From: Prosthecobacter sp.
Lineage (GTDB): Bacteria; Verrucomicrobiota; Verrucomicrobiia; Verrucomicrobiales; Verrucomicrobiaceae
Direction: 5' to 3'
Length of the DNA: 64,000 nucleotides
NCBI GenBank assembly: GCA_019186985.1
Contig: JABARQ010000045.1
Location: 1 to 64,000, forward strand
A program made the position numbers and the translations under genes. The notes beneath the pieces were generated by a model. It was not told the origin of the DNA and did no database searches. It saw only the letters and a list, made by a program, of their open reading frames with translations. The stretch's first letter is position 1; the number at the start of each line of letters is the position of its first letter. Positions 16,281 through 25,762 of the stretch are shown piece after piece.

Positions 16281-17710
16281 AGATCCTTTTGATCGGCTGC
16301 GGCTATGTCGGCGAACGCGCCGCCGACCTGCTCCACGCGGGCGGCCACGAAGTGCTTGGCGTCACGCATTCCCAGTCCTCGGCGGAGCGGCTGGGCGCCG
16401 TCAAACCCTGGACGGTCCTCAGCGGCGATGTCGCCTGCCCTGACGCCGTGCAGGCCCTGCGCTCCCGGACAGGCCCGGTGGATGCCTTCATTCACTGTGC
16501 CAGCTCCGGACGCGGAGGCGCGGATGCCTACCAGGCCGTGTATGTGAACGGCATGACCCACCTGGCCTCAGCTTATCCAGAAGCCCGGCCGCTTTTCACC
16601 AGCAGCACCAGCGTGTATCCGCAGACCGACGGCAGCCAGGTCGATGAAGAAAGTCACGCTGATCCAGACCGCGAAACAGGCCGGCTCCTTCGTGCGGCTG
16701 AAAACATCGCCCTCGGCCGGAACGGCCTCGTCGCCAGACTGGCCGGCATCTACGGACCCGGCAGGTCCTTCGTGCTGAAAAACCTGCTGGAAGGTCGCAG
16801 CGGAATCGAGGTCAGCCCGGAAGCGCCGGAGGGACGCCTGCTCAACCAGATCCATGTCGATGACGCCGCCTGCGCCCTCGTTCATCTCGTCACGACCAAC
16901 CAGGCCGGCATCTTCAACGTGGTGGACGACGCCCAGCTCACCCAGCGTGCCTGCCTCGAAAAGCTGGCAGCCCTTTTCAGCCTGCCGGTTCCTGAAACAC
17001 GGTCTCCCGACCCGCTGCGCAAGCGTGGCTGGAGTCACAAGTCCGTTTCCAACGCCAGGCTCCGGGCCACCGGCTGGTCCCCCGCCTTTCCCTCCTACTT
17101 CGACGCCCTGCGCCACGACCCGCAGCTGGTGTCCTCCATCCTGGCCCTGGTCGATGAAGCCGGCGAAGTCCCCCTGCCCCGCAGCGCCAACATCGTCCTC
17201 ATCGGCCTGATGGGCAGCGGCAAGTCCAGCGTCGGCAGAATTGTCGCCCGCCTGCTCGGCTTTCAGTTCGTGGACACCGACCACATGATCGTCGACCGCG
17301 CAGGATGCAGCATCCCGGAGATCTTCGCCCGAGAAGGCGAGGCCGGTTTCCGCAGGCGGGAAAGCGCCGTGTTGAGGGAACTCCTGGGCACGCGACACAG
17401 TGTCATCGCCACCGGGGGCGGCATCATCACCCAGCCTGTGAACCTTCCCCTGCTCCGGCACCTCGGCTTCATCACCTGGCTTGAGGCCAGCACCGACCTT
17501 CTCGTCAGGCGCACCTCCTCCAACAACGACCGCCCCCTGCTGCGGGGCGAGGAGCCGCCCAGGGTCAAACTGGAACGTCTCATTCAGGAGCGCGGCCCCA
17601 TTTACAAGGCCATGGCCGACCTGCGCATCCAGACCGACGAGCTTTCCCAGGAGGAGAGCGCCTACGGTGTGGCGGAAAGCGCCCGGCTTTTCTTTTCCTT
17701 GAGGAAATAG
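16277..17710 (+). CDS. Fusion: NAD(P)-dependent epimerase-like domain + shikimate kinase
   Basis: Two-domain protein of 477 aa. Residues 1-~285 are an atypical SDR/YeeZ-type epimerase with the nucleotide motif LLIGCGYVGERAADLL and a later VARLAGIYGPGR segment. Residues ~303-477 are a full shikimate kinase: Walker A GLMGSGKSS (310-318), FVDTDHMI, FRRRES, the GGG motif ATGGGI (378-383), and the lid-like NNDRPLL. The kinase phosphorylates shikimate in the chorismate pathway; the substrate of the dehydrogenase half is unknown. There is no stop or frame break between the halves. The start overlaps the amidase stop (ATGA). Confidence 0.85.
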   Translation: MKILLIGCGYVGERAADLLHAGGHEVLGVTHSQSSAERLGAVKPWTVLSGDVACPDAVQALRSRTGPVDAFIHCASSGRGGADAYQAVYVNGMTHLASAYPEARPLFTSSTSVYPQTDGSQVDEESHADPDRETGRLLRAAENIALGRNGLVARLAGIYGPGRSFVLKNLLEGRSGIEVSPEAPEGRLLNQIHVDDAACALVHLVTTNQAGIFNVVDDAQLTQRACLEKLAALFSLPVPETRSPDPLRKRGWSHKSVSNARLRATGWSPAFPSYFDALRHDPQLVSSILALVDEAGEVPLPRSANIVLIGLMGSGKSSVGRIVARLLGFQFVDTDHMIVDRAGCSIPEIFAREGEAGFRRRESAVLRELLGTRHSVIATGGGIITQPVNLPLLRHLGFITWLEASTDLLVRRTSSNNDRPLLRGEEPPRVKLERLIQERGPIYKAMADLRIQTDELSQEESAYGVAESARLFFSLRK

Positions 17711-17794
17711 CAGCTTCGAAGGCGAATTCAGAGTGACATGTCGCTCTATTGCTGAATTTTGGAAATTGCGGAAATTTATAGCTTCGTGTTTGCG

Positions 17795-17826
17795 ATTTTT
17801 GTAAATTCAGTGTAATTTTTGTAAAT
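17795..17826 (+). promoter_or_regulatory. Paired ATTTTTGTAAAT direct repeats upstream of histidine kinase
   Basis: Two exact 12-base copies, at 17795-17806 and 17815-17826, start 20 bases apart (about two helical turns) in an AT-rich interval of 127 bases. A TATACT box lies just downstream at 17831. The arrangement looks like an operator for a dimeric regulator, possibly the partner response regulator. The role is inferred. Confidence 0.45.
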
Positions 17827-17837
17827 ACTATATACTC

Positions 17838-19316
17838 GTGACTTCCCTCGCCTCTCATCCTCCCGCGACGACTCCGCTGCACTTTGGTGCAGCTGCGGGA
17901 ACTGTTGAGGTGACTCCCCAGGCGGCCCCGAAGCTGGACCCCAAAGTTCTGGCAAAGGCGGAGGGTTCGGCCCGGTTTGCAGGTGAAATCCAGCAGCTTA
18001 ATCTGCGGAACGCACGGCTGGGCGCCTGGTTTGTCATGGTACTGGTGCCCTTTTGCGCCGTGCTGGACTGGCTGGCCTATCCCGAATTTTTCTGGGACTT
18101 CCTCCTGCTCAGACTGCTGTGCTCGCTCCTCTGCGTGCCCCTGCTGCTCGCCCTCGATCAAAGCTGGGCGGCCAGGTATCATCGTGTCTACCCCGTCATT
18201 CTGCCCCTGCTGCCGGCACTGGCCATCAGCCTCATGATCTACCTCAGCGGCGACGCCGGTTCAGGCTATTACACCGGCCTGCTGCTCTGCCTGGTGGGGA
18301 CCTCCTTTGTGTTTCATTGGACCTTCCAGGAGATCGGCCTCACGGTCGGCCTGGTGCTCGCCTGCTACTTTGCCGCCACGCTGCCCAACGTGGATTATGC
18401 GGCGGGGATGCACGGCAACGCCCACTTCATCAACAACACGATCTTCACCCTGCTGACCTGCCTGGTGCTTTATTTCGGCAGCCGTCAGCATCACGGCATC
18501 CGGCTTAGGGAGTTCGTCAACCGCTGCAAGGTGGAGGCTCAGCGGGAGGAGCTGAGCAGCCGTAATGAAGAGCTGACCAGCACCCTGCGCCTGCTGCGCG
18601 AAACCGAGGCCCAGCTTGTGCAGAGTGAAAAGCTGGCGTCGATCGGCCGACTCAGCGCGGGGATCGTTCATGAGATCAACAATCCGCTCAACTTCGTACA
18701 GACGGCGGTCTTCCTGCTCAAGAAGAAGGCGAAGGCCATGACTCCTGAACAGGGCGAACCCCTGAATGAGATCCTCACCGACATCAGCGAGGGCGTCGGC
18801 AGGGTGGCGTCGATCGTCTCCGACCTGAGGATCTTCGCCCATCCGGAAAGCCGCGGGGCCTCTCCCGTCGACCTGGGCGCTGCGGTGCGCAAAACCACCC
18901 GCCTGATGAACAAGCAGCTGACCGAGCTCAGCGCGGAGTTCATCATCAACCTGCCGCCGAAGCTCGTCGTCCTGGGTGACGAAAACCACATCATCCAGAT
19001 CCTCATCAACCTGCTGCAGAACAGCTTCGACGCCATGTCCAGCCAGAAGGCCCCGAAGATCATCCTCAGCGCCGCCCGGACGGGTGAGGGCGTGGAGGTC
19101 AGGATCCGCGACAACGGGGACGGCATCGCCGACGACGTGCTCCAGAAGATTTTCGACCCCTTCTTCACCACCAAGGACGTTGGCAAGGGCATGGGCCTGG
19201 GCCTGAGCCTGTGCTACCGCATGATGCAGGGCATGAACGGCTCGATCTCAGCCACCAGCCAGCCCGGCCACCACACCGAATTCACCCTCACCTTCAGGTC
19301 CACAGACATCGAATGA
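17838..19316 (+). CDS. Membrane sensor histidine kinase
   Basis: Protein of 492 aa from a GTG start. Residues ~62-215 form about six membrane helices with short loops and no large periplasmic domain, so the signal may be membrane-borne. A short coiled coil (~225-265) leads to the H-box LSAGIVHEINNPLNF with phospho-acceptor His278, then an N-box (NLLQNSFDAM), G1 (DNGDGI) and F/G2 boxes (FDPFFTTKDVGKGMGLGLSL) of an intact HATPase. The stop overlaps the ATG of the response regulator. Start choice is uncertain because the TATACT box is almost adjacent to the GTG. Confidence 0.88.
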   Translation: MTSLASHPPATTPLHFGAAAGTVEVTPQAAPKLDPKVLAKAEGSARFAGEIQQLNLRNARLGAWFVMVLVPFCAVLDWLAYPEFFWDFLLLRLLCSLLCVPLLLALDQSWAARYHRVYPVILPLLPALAISLMIYLSGDAGSGYYTGLLLCLVGTSFVFHWTFQEIGLTVGLVLACYFAATLPNVDYAAGMHGNAHFINNTIFTLLTCLVLYFGSRQHHGIRLREFVNRCKVEAQREELSSRNEELTSTLRLLRETEAQLVQSEKLASIGRLSAGIVHEINNPLNFVQTAVFLLKKKAKAMTPEQGEPLNEILTDISEGVGRVASIVSDLRIFAHPESRGASPVDLGAAVRKTTRLMNKQLTELSAEFIINLPPKLVVLGDENHIIQILINLLQNSFDAMSSQKAPKIILSAARTGEGVEVRIRDNGDGIADDVLQKIFDPFFTTKDVGKGMGLGLSLCYRMMQGMNGSISATSQPGHHTEFTLTFRSTDIE

Positions 19317-20587
19317 CCCCTCCAGGCAAATCTCCCTTTCACATCCTGTATGTGGACGATGAGGAGCGCTCCCTGCATTACTTTGAGCGCTGCTTTGAGG
19401 ACGATTATGTCATTCACACGGCCACCAACGCCGCCGACGCCTGGAGGATCCTGGAGCAGCACGGCTCGCGCATCGGCGTGCTGATGACCGACCAGCGGAT
19501 GCCGGGAGAAAGCGGTGTCGAGCTGCTGGAGCGCGTGAGCAGGGTGCAGCCCGGCATCATCCGCATCCTGGTCACCGCCTACACCGACTACGACAGCGCC
19601 GTGAAGGCCGTCAACGAAGGCCGCGCCTGGCGCTACCTGCACAAGCCCCTCAACCCTGACAACCTTGGCGTGGTGCTGCAGGAGGCCATGGAGGCCTATC
19701 AGTCCGCGGTCAGCCGTGAACGGCTGCTCACCGACAAGGCGGATGACCTGCGCAGCCAGCTCATGGCGGACCGCGTCAGCGGCATGGCCATCCTGGCGGA
19801 GGGCCTCAACCACCACCTGCGCAACGCCCTGACCGTGGTGCGCGCCTTCATTGACCTCGCCCCCATGAAGCTCATGGAGGAGATCGAGGGCCGCCATCCG
19901 CGCGACCCCGCCTTCTGGATCGAGACCCAGGGCCAGGCCACCCATCAGATCGAGAGGATTCAAAACCTGCTCACCCACCTCGCCCACGCCTCCCATGCCA
20001 GGAAGCTCAACCGCCATGACCGGGTGCGGCTTTCCGACCTCCTGGCCGAGGCCCAGGCCCTGTATGCAAGCCACCTTCAGGAACGCAGGCTGCGGCTGAC
20101 CCTGGAGGTGCCTGCGGATTTCCCGGACCTGCTCGTGCATGGCGACCGCTTCCGCCAGCTCATCAGCCTGCTCTTCATCGAGGAGATCACCCACCTGCAG
20201 CCGGGTGATGACATCCGCTTCTCCGCCAGGGTCGAAACCGACGCCTTCGGCGACTCCTTCGCCGTCATCACCCTGGAGGACACGGGCGCCTGGGGAGGTC
20301 CGCATGACAGTGCGCAGAATTTGTTCGACCCCTTCTACACGCGCAGCCGCAAGCCCGACGACTTCGGCGTGAACATGATGGCCTGCTACGTCACCATGCA
20401 CCTGCACGGCGGGGCCATCTCCGCACGCAGGCTCGACCCCCAGGGGCTGGAGCTCAGCCTGCGCCTGCCACTGGATCCCGACAAGAACTGCCGTGAGGCC
20501 GAGGACTTCCTCCGCTGCACGCTCACGGGTGAGCAGCCCGGCGGCAGGTCCGTGGTGAAGAGCCCCCTCGCCGCCGCCGCAGCCTGA
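19313..20587 (+). CDS. Hybrid response regulator: REC + HisKA/HATPase-like domain
   Basis: Protein of 424 aa. Residues ~8-125 are a receiver domain with acidic pair Asp15/Asp16, phospho-acceptor Asp60 (LMTDQRMPG) and Lys in YLHKPLNP. A helical region follows with an H-box-like GLNHHLRNALTVV (~165). The C-terminal ATPase-like domain keeps a DPFYTRSRKPDDFGVNMMACY segment, but its G boxes are degenerate (TGAWGG), so ATP binding is doubtful. It may be a phospho-regulated partner of the upstream kinase rather than a kinase itself. No DNA-binding domain is seen. It overlaps the kinase gene by four bases. Confidence 0.8.
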   Translation: MTPPGKSPFHILYVDDEERSLHYFERCFEDDYVIHTATNAADAWRILEQHGSRIGVLMTDQRMPGESGVELLERVSRVQPGIIRILVTAYTDYDSAVKAVNEGRAWRYLHKPLNPDNLGVVLQEAMEAYQSAVSRERLLTDKADDLRSQLMADRVSGMAILAEGLNHHLRNALTVVRAFIDLAPMKLMEEIEGRHPRDPAFWIETQGQATHQIERIQNLLTHLAHASHARKLNRHDRVRLSDLLAEAQALYASHLQERRLRLTLEVPADFPDLLVHGDRFRQLISLLFIEEITHLQPGDDIRFSARVETDAFGDSFAVITLEDTGAWGGPHDSAQNLFDPFYTRSRKPDDFGVNMMACYVTMHLHGGAISARRLDPQGLELSLRLPLDPDKNCREAEDFLRCTLTGEQPGGRSVVKSPLAAAAA

Positions 20588-20608
20588 GAACCAGGCCCGG
20601 GCCGCCAG

Positions 20609-23332
20609 CTACTCAGCCCCCTGCTCCGCGCGCATCTTCTGGAAGGGCACGCTTTCACAGACGGCGATGAACATGTCCCGGAACCTGTAGCCGCCGGCCT
20701 TCGTGCGCCTGACAACCTCCTGCACCGCCGGCTTGTCGCTGTAGCCCAGGCCGCGGCCGAGGGCGTAGGTCATGAGGTTTTCCGCAAGATTGCGCGTGAA
20801 GTCATCCGCCAGGTCGCGCGCCAGGATGCCGCGCAGCTCGACCAGGTCCTTGAACTGCTGGCCGCGAACGAGCTGGCCCGATGCATCAATCGGGTGCTTC
20901 TTCTCCTCCGTCCGGTAGCGGCCGATGGCGTCGTAGTTTTCAAAGGCGAATCCGATCGGGTCCAGGAAGGCGTGACAGCCCGCGCAGGAGGCGTTGCTGC
21001 GATGCTCCGCAAGCTGCTCGCGCAGGGTCATGTTCGAGGAGCGCATCTTCTTGTCGTCCAGCGGCGGCACACCGCCGGGCGCCGGCGGAGGAGGCGTGCC
21101 CAGGATGTTCTCCAGCAGGTACTTGCCACGCTTCACCGGTGATGTGCGCGTCTGCTCCGAGGTCAGCGTCAGGATGCTGCCGTGGGTCAGGATGCCGCCC
21201 CGCGGAGTACCCTGGAGCGACACCTTTTCAAACTTGTCACCCTTCGGCCCGTCCTTGACCCCGTAATAGGCGGCCAGCCGCCTGTCCATGAAGCTGTAGT
21301 CGGCGTTGAGGAACTCAAGCACGCTGCGGTTCTCGTTCAGGATGTGCTGGAAGAAGGCCTGGCTCTCACGCTTCATCGCGCCGGCAATCCTGCCGTTCCA
21401 CTCAGGGAAACGGCGCGTGTCAGGTGAAACAATGTCCATGTCCCTCAGCTGCAGCCACTGCCCGGCGAAGTCCTCCGTCAGGGAATAGGCCCGCCAGTCG
21501 CTCATCATGCGGGCGACCTCGGCGGCCAGGTTCCTCCTCAGCTCGTTCTTCGCGGCAAGCTGCAGAAGGCGTTCATCCGGCGGCGAGGACCAGATGAAGT
21601 AGGACAGGCGGCTGGCAAGGCTGAACTCATCAATGTCCACGATGCCGTTCTGCACCGGACCGGCCGGCTGTGGCGAAACACGGAACAGGAACGAAGGCGA
21701 CACCAGCATGCCTTCGAGCACATAACGAAGAGCCCCCAGAGGCTGCTCCCCCTCCTTGATGGCAAGCTCGGCAAAGGACTTCCACTTCGTCTTCTCATCC
21801 TCACGAAGCGGGCGGCGGAACAGGCGCGCGCCCATCTTCTCCACCAGCGCGGGAAGATCAGCGGACTGGATGCCGCCCGCCTTGCCCAGCGGCCCTTCAA
21901 CCTTCACCTGATGCACCCAGAGGTTGCGGTCCTGCTTGGTCTCGGGGTCCCAGAAGTCATTCGTGAACCAGACCTGCAGCTCATGTGCGCCGGCCGGCAG
22001 GTCCGCCTCGACATGAAACCACTGCGGCGCCTGGTTCTTCGCGGTCACTGAAAAGGCTCCGATGGTCTTGCCGGCGATGCGCAGCTCGGCCTTCGCAGGC
22101 TCGTCGCCAGCCTGCTGCGCCCCGGCCTTGAGCGTGAACTTGTAGCGGCCGGCTTCGGCCAGCTCGACGGCACGTTTCACATAGCCGCCGCTTGCCAGGA
22201 CGATGCCGCCCGTGTCAGGCGCCGCGTCCCCCTCGCCCTTTGAAAAATCCTCGCCGGTGTACAGCACGGCGGGCAGGCCCACCGGCTTGTCATTCAGCAG
22301 CCAGCGAAGGAACCGGCTGCCTCGCGGTGCCAGCAGGCCGAAGGGCCCCTGCACGGTGATCTTGTCGAGCGCCACGTTGCGGTCACGCTTCGCCGGGTCC
22401 GGATTGGCAGGATCAGAATGATCGTTCAGGTACGCCACGGAGATCTTCGACTCCCCGCCGTTGAGCTGCACGGTCTTGGTGATCTTCTGCCAGGGCCCCT
22501 TGTCATCCTTCCAGCGCGTCGTCACATCATAGGTGGACACGTCCTTGCCATTCACCCGCAGGGCCACCTTGGCGGGTTCGCCTCCGGATTCGGTCGCCGC
22601 AACATGAAGCGTCACCAGGTAGCTGCCGGCTGCGGGTGCGTTGAACTTGCCCGTGGCCTCGGCGGCGCTGTGAAACCAGCGCACGCCGTTGGACTCGTCC
22701 GTTTTTCCCTTGCTGCTCCAGAGCCTGCCGGCTCCCAGCTCCACGTCGGCGTGATCCGGAATGGAGACGTCAAAGGCATCCTCCGCCACCTCCCGCGAGG
22801 CACGCAGGTACTTCTCCATCAGCATCGGCGACACGCTCAGCACGTCACCGATGTTGTCAAAGCCGTAGCCGCTGTCGTCCGGGGGGAACTCCCTGGCCGG
22901 GCGCGAATCGACAAAAAGGAGGTCTCGGACCGTGTTGTTGTACTCCGTCCGGTTCAGGCGGCGCGCCGTGACATGGCCCGGGTCGGGCTTCGCCGGATCA
23001 AACCAGAACACCGCGTCATCAATCCACGCCACGATCTCGTCGCGCTGCTGCAGGCTGGGCTTGTCCTTCTTCTCCGGGGGCATGACATGGGTGACCAGCT
23101 GCTGGCGCACATGGTCCCACATGACGAAGTCCGAACGCATCGTTGGATAGTCCTTGTGCTCGTCGAGCAGGAAGCTGCCCTTGTCCACGCCGTCGGCATG
23201 GCAGTCGTAGCAGTACTGCTCCAGCAGCGGCCGGATCTTCTGTTCAAAGGCGGCCTGGCCGCGCGTGGCGACGGTGTCGGCGCCCCGGACGGCCAGGGGC
23301 AGCAGGAGGAGGATTTGAAGGGAACGCAGCAT
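20609..23332 (-). CDS. DUF1592-family c-type cytochrome protein (PVC type)
   Basis: Large secreted protein of 907 aa. From the ATG at 23332 it begins with a signal peptide (MLRSLQILLLLPLAVRGAD) and a heme site CYDCH (PSCyt1 type). A DUF1587-like VTARRLNRTEYNNTVRDLL follows, then two similar carbohydrate-binding-like beta segments. After these come DUF1595-like GARLFRRPLREDE, DUF1592 (ASRLSYFIWSSPPDERLL), DUF1588 with a second heme site CAGCHAFLDPIGFAFENYD, and DUF1585 at the end. The family is expanded in Planctomycetes and Verrucomicrobia and presumed to act in periplasmic polysaccharide oxidation; the reaction is not established. The usual DUF1552 partner gene is not adjacent. Confidence 0.85.
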   Translation of the reverse strand: MLRSLQILLLLPLAVRGADTVATRGQAAFEQKIRPLLEQYCYDCHADGVDKGSFLLDEHKDYPTMRSDFVMWDHVRQQLVTHVMPPEKKDKPSLQQRDEIVAWIDDAVFWFDPAKPDPGHVTARRLNRTEYNNTVRDLLFVDSRPAREFPPDDSGYGFDNIGDVLSVSPMLMEKYLRASREVAEDAFDVSIPDHADVELGAGRLWSSKGKTDESNGVRWFHSAAEATGKFNAPAAGSYLVTLHVAATESGGEPAKVALRVNGKDVSTYDVTTRWKDDKGPWQKITKTVQLNGGESKISVAYLNDHSDPANPDPAKRDRNVALDKITVQGPFGLLAPRGSRFLRWLLNDKPVGLPAVLYTGEDFSKGEGDAAPDTGGIVLASGGYVKRAVELAEAGRYKFTLKAGAQQAGDEPAKAELRIAGKTIGAFSVTAKNQAPQWFHVEADLPAGAHELQVWFTNDFWDPETKQDRNLWVHQVKVEGPLGKAGGIQSADLPALVEKMGARLFRRPLREDEKTKWKSFAELAIKEGEQPLGALRYVLEGMLVSPSFLFRVSPQPAGPVQNGIVDIDEFSLASRLSYFIWSSPPDERLLQLAAKNELRRNLAAEVARMMSDWRAYSLTEDFAGQWLQLRDMDIVSPDTRRFPEWNGRIAGAMKRESQAFFQHILNENRSVLEFLNADYSFMDRRLAAYYGVKDGPKGDKFEKVSLQGTPRGGILTHGSILTLTSEQTRTSPVKRGKYLLENILGTPPPPAPGGVPPLDDKKMRSSNMTLREQLAEHRSNASCAGCHAFLDPIGFAFENYDAIGRYRTEEKKHPIDASGQLVRGQQFKDLVELRGILARDLADDFTRNLAENLMTYALGRGLGYSDKPAVQEVVRRTKAGGYRFRDMFIAVCESVPFQKMRAEQGAE

Positions 23333-23430
23333 GGGGGGTGAGGGGGATACGAACGGGCACGGACCGACTTTCCCCTGCGTGACATTTGTCAAACCCCGTG
23401 TCCACCTTGAATTACGCCCGGATGGCCCCG

Positions 23431-24627
23431 TCAGGCGCGTGCCTGCCGGCCCCGGTAGGCCAGGGCGAAGAACAGGCAGACGGCGGCCGTCAGCGCGGTC
23501 TCGCCCAGCCAAAACTTCCGCCAGTCCGTCCCGGCGGCGGTCAGGCAGGCGTCATGCCACCAGCCTCCGCCCAGGTAGCCGCACAGGTTTCCCACCCCGC
23601 TCATCAGCAGGGCCAGCAGCGCCTGCGCCCTCACACGCCAGCGGGGGTCGATCCGCTCCTCCAGGTAGATCTGCGTCGTGATGAAGTAGAGCGTGAAGGC
23701 AAGGCCGTGCATGACCGTGCCGGTCACGATCCATCCCAGGCCGTTCACGGCGTTCAGGGAATAACGAACCACGCAGAGGGCGATCCCCGTGAGGAAGATC
23801 CACTTCAGCCTGTAGCGGGTCATCACCCGAGACAGCAGCAGCATGACCAGGATTTCCGTCGTCTGGGCCAGCGACATCACCGCCGAGATGTTCTTCACGC
23901 CCAGGTCCTTCAGCTGCAGGGCCGTGTAGGGGTAGAACGCCGCCAGCGGCATGCAGTAGAGCGCCGCCGTGGCAAACACCACGCGATGATCGCGGTTCCT
24001 GAGCAGCTCAAGCGCGTCCAGGCCGAGGATCTGCAGCCAGCTGCGGTGTGCGGGAGCATCCGTGGGAGCCACGTCCGGAAGCATCCGGCTCACCAGCGCC
24101 GCCAGCAGCCAGAGCCCGGAGGCAGCGAAGCCTCCGCGCAGGGAGGCGTCCGAGTGCAGGACAAAGCTGAGGAGCCAGCACCCGGCCATCCATCCGAAGG
24201 TGGCGCAGGCACGCAGCGGGCCAAACTCCCGCTTCGCATCCTGGAGCCGTGAAAAGACGATGCTGCTGGCGATGCTCCACACAGGCGTGGCCACCAGCGC
24301 CTGAACCTGCGCGCACAGCAGCACCAGCGAGTCTTCCAGACGCCAGCGCAGGGACAAACAGGTGAGGAGAAGGGTGAAGGACGTCAGGCAGGCGAGCCAG
24401 CGGAACAGCCGCGTCGGCGCCATCCGCTGGTCGGCCAGCGCCCCGACGAACAACGGTGAGATGAACGCCGCCACCGCCGTCGTGGAAAGCACCCAGGGAA
24501 CCAGGTGCCCCTTGCCATGCGCGGCAAAAACATTCGCCAGCGGCACGCTCCAGATGCCCATCGGCATGGCGGTGCAGAAGAACAGCAGGGCAAGCCTGCC
24601 GCGTTGGGTCGGATGGGGGGCGTCCAC
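23431..24627 (-). CDS. MFS transporter, nucleoside:H+ symporter-like
   Basis: Polytopic inner-membrane protein of 398 aa with about 12 hydrophobic helices. It resembles the nucleoside:proton symporter branch of the major facilitator superfamily: FFCTAMPMGIWSVPLANVF at the N-terminus, an FVGALADQRM loop between helices 2 and 3, and VFSRLQDAKREFGPLRACATFGW in the central region. The substrate is assigned only by resemblance. It lies between the DUF1592 cytochrome and manA genes on the same strand, with gaps of about 98 and 72 bases. Confidence 0.78.
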   Translation of the reverse strand: MDAPHPTQRGRLALLFFCTAMPMGIWSVPLANVFAAHGKGHLVPWVLSTTAVAAFISPLFVGALADQRMAPTRLFRWLACLTSFTLLLTCLSLRWRLEDSLVLLCAQVQALVATPVWSIASSIVFSRLQDAKREFGPLRACATFGWMAGCWLLSFVLHSDASLRGGFAASGLWLLAALVSRMLPDVAPTDAPAHRSWLQILGLDALELLRNRDHRVVFATAALYCMPLAAFYPYTALQLKDLGVKNISAVMSLAQTTEILVMLLLSRVMTRYRLKWIFLTGIALCVVRYSLNAVNGLGWIVTGTVMHGLAFTLYFITTQIYLEERIDPRWRVRAQALLALLMSGVGNLCGYLGGGWWHDACLTAAGTDWRKFWLGETALTAAVCLFFALAYRGRQARA

Positions 24628-24699
24628 TGAGGTTGGCCGTCCAATGAGCGCCGGACAAACTGTTTGTCAAAGCACGGCTCCGGAAGGGATCGTCGCCGC

Positions 24700-25647
24700 T
24701 CAGGGGATCGAGACCTCCAGCCACTCCGCATCCCCGGAGGCCACGGCTTCTCTTCTGCGTTCCAGGCTCATGGCGGCGGGCACGATGGCAAAGTCACCCG
24801 CCTTCAGCTCCTGGCCGCCCAGCCGGATCGTCCCGTGAACCACGGCCAGGGTCAGGTGCATGCCCGCCCATTCCTCCAGACGGCAGCCCGCAGCCGCGCA
24901 CGCCGGCCGGACCCGGAAAAACTCACAGGCCACCTCCCGTCCGCGGGTCAGCACCGGCACGCCGGCCGAACCATCGATGCAACAAAGCGACTCCTCCACG
25001 TGCAGCTCGCGGGGCCTTCCATCCGCACCAACCCTGTTCCAGTCAAAGAGACGGAAGGTGGTGTCGCTGTTCTGCTGTATCTCATAGATCACCAGTCCCG
25101 CCCCGATGGCATGTACAAGCCCGCTTGGGATGAACAGGCAGTCGCCTGCCTGCGGCTCCAGAACCCGCACGCAGCCGGCCACATTGCCCGTCTCCGCCGC
25201 ATGCTCCAGTTCCGCCCTGCCCACGCCTTCCCGAAGGCCTGCGTAAACCTTCGCCCCGGGCGCCGCCGCCGCCACATACCACATCTCCGTCTTTGGCTCT
25301 CCGCCCAGCTCCGCCGCAACGGAGGCCGGAGGATGCACCTGGATGGACAGGTCGTCGCAGGCGTCCAGGATCTTCATCAGCAGCGGATACCTGGGCGAGG
25401 CATGCCCAGCCAGCGCCTGGCCAAAAACCGCCTCGCGATGCCGCGTCCACAGCTCATGCAGCGTCACCGGCGTGCCGTCCTGGAGCCTGGAGACGCTCTG
25501 CTCGGGACCGCGGTCGCAGATTTCCCAGGACTCCCCGAACCGCGCCCCGCTTTCGGCCGGCTGTTTTCCAAACCGCCGCTCCAGCGCATGACCGCCCCAC
25601 AGGCGCTTCTGAAGCAGGGGCTGGAACTTGATCAGGAAATCCCACAT
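24700..25647 (-). CDS. manA: Mannose-6-phosphate isomerase, class I
   Basis: Interconverts mannose 6-phosphate and fructose 6-phosphate. The 315 aa protein has the cupin zinc site of the type I enzymes: SIQVHPP (~100), KTEMWYV, and a later LVHAIGAG with the third His. It opens MWDFLIKFQPLLQKRLWGG, typical of the short bacterial ManA branch; the ATG at 25647 is chosen by this alignment. Divergent from the Rrf2-type regulator, whose start is 115 bases away, so the two could share a control region. Confidence 0.88.
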   Translation of the reverse strand: MWDFLIKFQPLLQKRLWGGHALERRFGKQPAESGARFGESWEICDRGPEQSVSRLQDGTPVTLHELWTRHREAVFGQALAGHASPRYPLLMKILDACDDLSIQVHPPASVAAELGGEPKTEMWYVAAAAPGAKVYAGLREGVGRAELEHAAETGNVAGCVRVLEPQAGDCLFIPSGLVHAIGAGLVIYEIQQNSDTTFRLFDWNRVGADGRPRELHVEESLCCIDGSAGVPVLTRGREVACEFFRVRPACAAAGCRLEEWAGMHLTLAVVHGTIRLGGQELKAGDFAIVPAAMSLERRREAVASGDAEWLEVSIP

Positions 25648-25762
25648 GAGGCCACCCAAACGCCGGATTCCCGCAGAGGCAACGTCGAACCACCCCGTGA
25701 TTCGTTCGAAGTTGCTGGCAATCCGGCTTGATCCAGCCCTTCAGGTGACTAAGCAGGACGCC

